The notes under the pieces were generated by a model. The model searched no databases. It was given only the letters and a program-made list of their open reading frames with translations, and was not told the DNA's origin. Positions 59,810 through 64,000 of a stretch of DNA of 64,000 nucleotides are shown here, piece after piece. Each line of letters opens with the position of its first letter. The stretch's first letter is position 1. This stretch comes from Nitrospira sp. Lineage in GTDB: Bacteria > Nitrospirota > Nitrospiria > Nitrospirales > Nitrospiraceae. The DNA is taken from positions 1 through 64,000 of the forward strand of contig VOPT01000017.1 of the NCBI GenBank assembly GCA_009594865.1, in the 5' to 3' direction. The position numbers and the translations under genes were made by a program.

Positions 59810-60898
59810 CTAACAACGGGTCTGAATCTGTGTCAAGGTAACCGGGACAGTCTGCATCTCGATCCGGCCCAATTGGCCGCAGGCGCCCAGGACATCGCGA
59901 CCGCGACTGCGCCGCAGGTAGACATCCACATGGCTCCGTCGCAGGGTGCTCTGAAACATGTCGATGGCGGCATCCGACGGGCGTCGATAGGGACTGCCGG
60001 GAAACGGATTGAAGGCGATCAAGTTGACCTTGCAGCGAAGGCCGCGGAGCAGTTTGATCAATCGGGTCGCATCCTCGGGCCGATCATTCACGTCCGCCAG
60101 CAGCACATACTCGAAGGTAAGACGATCGCGCTCAGCCAGGGGATAGTCGCGGCAGGCCGCGAGGAGGGCCTGGAGCGAATAGAGCCGGTTGGCCGTGGGC
60201 ATGATCTGATGGCGAAGCTCGTCGGTGGTGGCATTTAATGAAATAGCCAGGTTGACCTTTAACGGGGCCACCTCTTTAATTCGCGACGCCAGACCCGCGG
60301 TAGAAATGGTGATGCGGCGACCCGAAAAGCCGAGTCCCCACGTTTGATTCGTCAGGCGTGTGACTGCGTCGGCCACGGCGTCGAGGTTGGCCAGCGGCTC
60401 GCCCATTCCCATGAACACGAGGTTGGTCAGGCGTTGATTGGCGTCCAAATGGTCCTGCGCCAGCAGGACCTGGTCAAGGATTTCATGGGCGCGGAGGTTG
60501 CGCGCGAGTCCTAATGTGCCGGTCAGGCAGAATCCGCAATCGAGGGTACAGCCCACTTGCGTGGACAGGCACAGCGTGAGTCGGTCTTCGTCGGGAATGA
60601 GGACGCACTCGATCTGCTTGCCGTCAACTAGCGTGAGTACAAATTTTTTCGTGCCGTCCTGGGAGCCAAAGATCTGAACATCCGTGGCCCGCTCGATGCT
60701 GCAGGTGGCGGTGAGATGTTCGCGGTCTTTCTGCGAGAGGTTGCTCATCTCGGCAAAGGTGCGCACCCGTTCCTGATAGAGCCAGCGAAGGATTTGAGCG
60801 TTGCGATAGGCCGGCCAACCGAGCGAGGCGACGAATGCGGCCATGCCCGGTTCGGTCAATGCCAGCAGGTTATGACGGGTTGCAGTGTGCGAAACCAT
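59810..60898 (-). CDS. rlmN: 23S rRNA A2503 / tRNA A37 C2-methyltransferase
   Basis: 362 residues from MVSHTATRHNLLAL. The radical-SAM cluster motif CTLDCGFC (CxxxCxxC) is in LSTQVGCTLDCGFCLTG. LVFMGMGEPLANLD and the C-terminal catalytic Cys in RGRDVLGACGQL are both present, so the enzyme is intact. It methylates A2503 in the peptidyl-transferase centre. Its start region overlaps the divergent slt gene. Confidence 0.95.
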   Translation of the reverse strand: MVSHTATRHNLLALTEPGMAAFVASLGWPAYRNAQILRWLYQERVRTFAEMSNLSQKDREHLTATCSIERATDVQIFGSQDGTKKFVLTLVDGKQIECVLIPDEDRLTLCLSTQVGCTLDCGFCLTGTLGLARNLRAHEILDQVLLAQDHLDANQRLTNLVFMGMGEPLANLDAVADAVTRLTNQTWGLGFSGRRITISTAGLASRIKEVAPLKVNLAISLNATTDELRHQIMPTANRLYSLQALLAACRDYPLAERDRLTFEYVLLADVNDRPEDATRLIKLLRGLRCKVNLIAFNPFPGSPYRRPSDAAIDMFQSTLRRSHVDVYLRRSRGRDVLGACGQLGRIEMQTVPVTLTQIQTRC

Positions 60899-60974
60899 GA
60901 CGGAGCCTAGCACAGGGAAAAAACTTGTGACAAGCAAGGCGAACCTGGTCGCGTTTATACGGCGTTACGCTATA

Positions 60975-63242
60975 ATGATGTCGGTTCACCTTCTGCTCAG
61001 GGGCATTGTGCGCGGACTTCCTTGGCGGACCAGTGTAGCGGCATTCGCCGTGTGTCTTTTTCTGTCGAGTGTGTTCTTGACGGCGACAGCTGAATCCCCT
61101 CGCCCGTTGCCCGTTCTTCCCCCTCTCTGTGTCTCCGCCGAAGATTGCTTTCGTTCGGCCCTTGCCGTCAATGATCGAACCGGGTCCCCGGCCCAGCGGG
61201 AGCAGGCGACGGCGCTCAAAATCGACCAACTGCGATCCGTGATGGACTTGTTTCCGTCGACCCCATGGGCCCAGCGAGCTCGGGTCGTGCTGGGCGTCCT
61301 TCTCATTGAACGGGCGCCAGGTGAGGCCACCAAGCTTCTTCGGGCCGCTCAGCCAGAATTGCCTGTGATCGACGATTATGTCCGCCTCTGGATCGCCGAG
61401 TCCTTGTCGAAGCAAAGCGAACCCATCCAAGCCGCCGAACTGCTGGAGACAATTCCCAAGATCGTGCCGGATTCAAACTTGATCGCGAGGGCGGCCTACC
61501 GCACAGGAGAGACCTGGTACAGCGCGAATGTCTGTTTCCGCGCCGTTGAGTGGTTGGAGCGTGCCGTGGCGCTGGCGGATAAGGATCAGGCTGCGCCGAT
61601 GGCCTTATCCCATCAGGCCGACTGTCACCTTCGCGAGAACCGGCTGACGGAGGCCCGCACTGCACTCAAGCAACTCTGGCTCCGGTATCCGCAATCACCG
61701 GAAGCCCGTGAAGCGAAAACGCGATTGGAAGGCGGTTTGGGGGGAGGGTCGTGGCTGCCGACGGCTGAGGAGTATCTGCTTCGAGCGCAGGCGTTTCTTG
61801 GCCTCTCGATGCAAACCGAGGCAGTGGAGGAACTGCGGCGGTTTCTTTCGCTGGCTCCCGGACATACTCGCCGACATGAGGCTCGCCTGAAGTTGGGGGT
61901 CGCCTATGTCCGCCTCAAACAATATGACCAAGCCCGCGAAACGTTCCGCGGCTTAGTGGCCGACCGAGTGCAGGAATCGGCGGAAGCTACGGTATGGTTG
62001 GCCCGGGTCTATTTGCGTCAAAGTCTTGGTGACAAACTCATCGAATTAGCGCGATCGGCGGCCCAGGGACCCCTAGCCGGTGACCAGCGAGCGATGGTGC
62101 ATCTGTTTGCCGGTGTGTGGTTGGAGGATCAGGGAAAGTTCGATGAGGCGATCGGCATGTTCCGGCAGGTCGCGAAGCTGGGCGATTCAGCCAGCCAACG
62201 GGCTGAGGGGCTCTGGCGGGCCGGTTGGGCGCAATATCGAACGGCTCGGTACAAGGAAGCCGCGGAGACCTTCCGCGCCGTCGTTGAGTTGCACGTCAAT
62301 GGGTTCGAACCTCAGGCGATGTATTGGGCGGCGAGAGCCGAGGGACATGGGAAGAACGCGAACGTCGGGGAGCAGTATGCCCGGGTCTGCCAGCGCCATG
62401 CCTATAGCTACTACTGTCAGCTGGCTACGCGACGTACGTCGATACCGGCTAATCAACCGGCCATGGCAACGACTGAACGACTCGCGACAGAGGAAGCGGA
62501 GCGATTGCCGGACAACCGGCGCCCAGAAATCGAAAAGCACGCGGTGTATCAGCGCGGAATCGAGCTGAAGACGCTGGGATTTGCCCAGGATGCGGCACGG
62601 GAACTGGGCGCGTTGACCGAACAGTACAGTCGCGATCAGGAAGTGTTGCTGGCCTTTTCAACGATGCTCAGTGAAGTGGGGGCCTATCATCCCGCCCTGC
62701 GGGTCGCGAAGGTTCATTTCCGCGAGAAGCTGGAACGAAGCGGCTTGCCGACGGCACCGGCCTTATGGACTGTGGCCTATCCCACTGGCCTCGTTCCGAC
62801 GATTGCCGCCCAGGGCGTGACGGGCGTCGATCCCTACCTGGCCGCCGCCATCATCCGCGAGGAAAGCCAGTACGATGAAAAGGCGGTCTCCGTGGTAGGG
62901 GCCGTCGGTTTGATGCAGCTCATGCCGGTGACGGCCAATGCGGTCGCGCAACGATACGGCTTTCCGATGGTCGGACGGGAGGAATTGTTTGACCAGGAAA
63001 CGAATATCCGCCTCGGCGTACGCTACCTGGGGCAATTGATCGAACAGTATGGCGGGAACCTTGCGCATGCCGTTGCGGCCTACAATGCCGGGCCCATTGC
63101 CGTGAACAATTGGATCGCTGTCCATCGGGGACGTGATCAGGACGAGTTTGTGGAGCTCATTCCGTACCAGGAGACGCGACTGTATGTGAAGCGAGTCTTG
63201 CGCAGCTACGGAGAATATCGTCGGCTCCACGGCGCGTCATGA
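60975..63242 (+). CDS. Slt70-like lytic transglycosylase with TPR-like superhelix
   Basis: About 755 residues. After a signal peptide (SVAAFAVCLFLSSVFLTATA), a long series of helix pairs (YDQARETFRGLVADRV, FDEAIGMFRQVAKLGD) makes the ring-like scaffold. The SLT domain ends the chain with Glu in IIREESQYDEKAVSVVGAVGLMQLMP and AHAVAAYNAGP. It cuts peptidoglycan glycan strands. The start may be ATG 60975 or GTG 61008 (AGGGG close before). TATAAT at 60971-60976 overlaps the first choice, so if that is a -10 the later start is right. Confidence 0.9.
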   Translation: MMSVHLLLRGIVRGLPWRTSVAAFAVCLFLSSVFLTATAESPRPLPVLPPLCVSAEDCFRSALAVNDRTGSPAQREQATALKIDQLRSVMDLFPSTPWAQRARVVLGVLLIERAPGEATKLLRAAQPELPVIDDYVRLWIAESLSKQSEPIQAAELLETIPKIVPDSNLIARAAYRTGETWYSANVCFRAVEWLERAVALADKDQAAPMALSHQADCHLRENRLTEARTALKQLWLRYPQSPEAREAKTRLEGGLGGGSWLPTAEEYLLRAQAFLGLSMQTEAVEELRRFLSLAPGHTRRHEARLKLGVAYVRLKQYDQARETFRGLVADRVQESAEATVWLARVYLRQSLGDKLIELARSAAQGPLAGDQRAMVHLFAGVWLEDQGKFDEAIGMFRQVAKLGDSASQRAEGLWRAGWAQYRTARYKEAAETFRAVVELHVNGFEPQAMYWAARAEGHGKNANVGEQYARVCQRHAYSYYCQLATRRTSIPANQPAMATTERLATEEAERLPDNRRPEIEKHAVYQRGIELKTLGFAQDAARELGALTEQYSRDQEVLLAFSTMLSEVGAYHPALRVAKVHFREKLERSGLPTAPALWTVAYPTGLVPTIAAQGVTGVDPYLAAAIIREESQYDEKAVSVVGAVGLMQLMPVTANAVAQRYGFPMVGREELFDQETNIRLGVRYLGQLIEQYGGNLAHAVAAYNAGPIAVNNWIAVHRGRDQDEFVELIPYQETRLYVKRVLRSYGEYRRLHGAS

Positions 63243-63256
63243 CGAGGCCGGTTTTC

Positions 63257-63285
63257 TTGACAAGGGGACATGAACTTTCTATATT
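63257..63285 (+). promoter_or_regulatory. Strong sigma-70-type promoter for zapB-zapA
   Basis: TTGACA at 63257-63262 and TATATT at 63280-63285 with a 17-base spacer. Start of transcription is expected near 63292, 45 bases before the ATG at 63337, which has GAGGA upstream. The best promoter match in the window. Confidence 0.75.
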
Positions 63286-63336
63286 TCGCCCCCATTAACC
63301 ACCATGTGCGACCATCACTTTGAATGAGGACATACC

Positions 63337-63591
63337 ATGACTTTAGATCGTCTCGATGCTCTTGAAATTCGGATTCGTGATCTCGTGAAGCTGGTGCAGG
63401 ATCTCAAGCGGAAGAATACGTCGTTGGAGGACGAACTTCGCCTGGCGCGCGAACGGGTTGCGGTGCGCGATGACGAAAACCGGCGTTGGGAGCAGGAGCG
63501 CTTGGATATCCGGTCCCGGATCGAAAAAGTGCTCGGTGAAATTGATCTGTTGGAGTGCCTGGATGAATCCAAGGAGGTGGCGTTTGACTAA
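63337..63591 (+). CDS. ZapB-like cell-division coiled-coil protein
   Basis: 84 residues, one continuous charged coiled coil with heptads: LDRLDALEIRIRDLVKLVQDLKRKNTSLEDELRLARERV then RWEQERLDIRSRIEKVLGEIDLLE. No membrane segment. Size, coil and position directly before zapA indicate a ZapB-like factor that joins ZapA to the Z ring. The stop overlaps the zapA start by eight bases. Confidence 0.82.
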   Translation: MTLDRLDALEIRIRDLVKLVQDLKRKNTSLEDELRLARERVAVRDDENRRWEQERLDIRSRIEKVLGEIDLLECLDESKEVAFD

Positions 63592-63880
63592 AACCATTGA
63601 CGTGGAGATCTATGGCCAGCGGTATACGGTGAACGGTGAGGCCGACGAATCCTACGTGAAGCAGCTCGCCGACATTGTTGACAAACAAATGAAACAGGTG
63701 GCGGCCGGTATGCGGTCGGCCACCCCGGCCAAACTGGCCGTGCTTGCCGCCTTCAATCTTGCCCATGAGTTAATGGAGTCCGAGCGAAGATTTCGGCAGG
63801 ATGAGGCCGATGCCGACCGTCGCGTGGCCTCCCTCATGGAGTCGATCGATCAGCAGATGCCGTCCATCTTCTCGCGTTGA
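63584..63880 (+). CDS. zapA: Cell-division protein ZapA
   Basis: 98 residues from a TTG at 63584; AAGGAGG six bases before decides the start. VEIYGQRYTVNGEADESYVKQLADIVDKQMKQV is the ZapA globular head, followed by KLAVLAAFNLAHELMESERRFRQDEAD, the coiled-coil tail. It bundles FtsZ filaments at mid-cell. Coupled to the preceding ZapB-like gene. Confidence 0.92.
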   Translation: MTKTIDVEIYGQRYTVNGEADESYVKQLADIVDKQMKQVAAGMRSATPAKLAVLAAFNLAHELMESERRFRQDEADADRRVASLMESIDQQMPSIFSR

Positions 63881-64000
63881 GTTTCGCCTTGCTTTCACTG
63901 CACTCCTTTGTTATCGTTTCCTTGTTGTCTTGACCTGAGGGTCAACAAGAGCAGGAGAGGAAAGGACGCTTCGAATTAGGACGGAAAATCTGACGACGGT
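63881..64000 (+). other. 3' flank of zapA with a hairpin; window end
   Basis: No gene is visible in the last 120 bases. The sequence CTTGTTG ... TTGACC-TGAG-GGTCAA ... CAAG forms a 6-bp inner and 4- to 7-bp outer inverted repeat, without a T run. In many bacteria the 6S RNA gene follows zapA; the cut-off here prevents a check. Confidence 0.3.

Noticed and set aside
60971..60976. TATAAT as -10 of the Slt gene
   Set aside because: No good -35 at proper spacing, and it overlaps the first possible start codon; kept only as an argument about the start.
63881..64000. 6S RNA gene after zapA
   Set aside because: Only a short hairpin is visible and the window ends; position alone is not enough.
1..64000. 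tRNA, rRNA, CRISPR, intact IS elements
   Set aside because: Looked for cloverleaf-like segments, regular repeats and transposase-like frames; none found.

Overview
The window is GC-rich, gene-dense bacterial chromosome. Gene style and content suggest a Nitrospira-like member of the Nitrospirota: heavy-metal RND efflux, FmdB-type zinc ribbon, HPF fused to a cold-shock domain, LonB/C-type protease, ZapB-ZapA pair, many lipoproteins and Usp/CBS proteins. That assignment is inference, since no rRNA or nitrification marker is present. I saw no tRNA, rRNA, CRISPR array, intact insertion sequence or prophage.

Layout. (1) 0-7.2 kb: a methyltransferase and an Slp lipoprotein on +, then a minus-strand block of Usp, Na,K-ATPase-like P2C pump and four-CBS protein, a strong hairpin, and TerC. 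(2) 7.2-11.4 kb: a secreted protein, two CBS-pair proteins, an L,D-transpeptidase pseudogene with three frame changes and a lost catalytic cysteine, another double Usp, and a lipoprotein gene interrupted by an in-frame TAG. (3) 12-21.7 kb: a long minus-strand run. In transcription order it holds HPF-CSD, Lon-like protease, FmdB zinc ribbon, cytochrome c, nicotinamidase, nicotinate phosphoribosyltransferase, secreted pentapeptide-repeat protein, two small exported or anchored proteins, and an MFS transporter. A sigma-54-like -24/-12 element precedes the HPF gene. (4) 21.9-31 kb: an APH-like phosphotransferase followed by a small P-loop kinase, a GH13 branching-enzyme-like protein, small exported protein, methyltransferase, trypsin-like protease, GNAT and a third double Usp. 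(5) 31-46.5 kb: CzcB/CzcA-type RND efflux, MgtA-type ATPase, hybrid histidine kinase with a Cys-rich PAS domain, PilZ protein, TPR protein, SnoaL-like protein, a Ca-type P2A ATPase and a phosphoesterase. (6) 46.5-64 kb: housekeeping genes. These are an MsbA-like exporter, a 31-aa bS22/COX24-like protein, nadB, two lytic transglycosylases, pabB-pabC, the F0 genes atpI-B-E-F without the F1 genes, larE, a complementary M16 protease pair, rlmN, and zapB-zapA.

How it fits together. Between about 1.6 and 46 kb lies a concentration of functions that in Mycobacterium tuberculosis make up much of the DosR hypoxia/dormancy regulon: several Usp proteins, CBS proteins, P-type cation pumps, an HPF-type ribosome hibernation factor, APH plus P-loop kinase, PncB, and a sensor kinase. 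I infer an energy-limitation or hypoxia survival island that preserves ion gradients (three different P-type ATPases), ribosomes (HPF-CSD), proteome (Lon) and NAD (PncA/PncB, NadB). This is the most interesting large-scale signal in the window. No gene is proposed to be wholly new in chemistry; the novelty is in the combination and in several fusions, broken genes and small ORFs.
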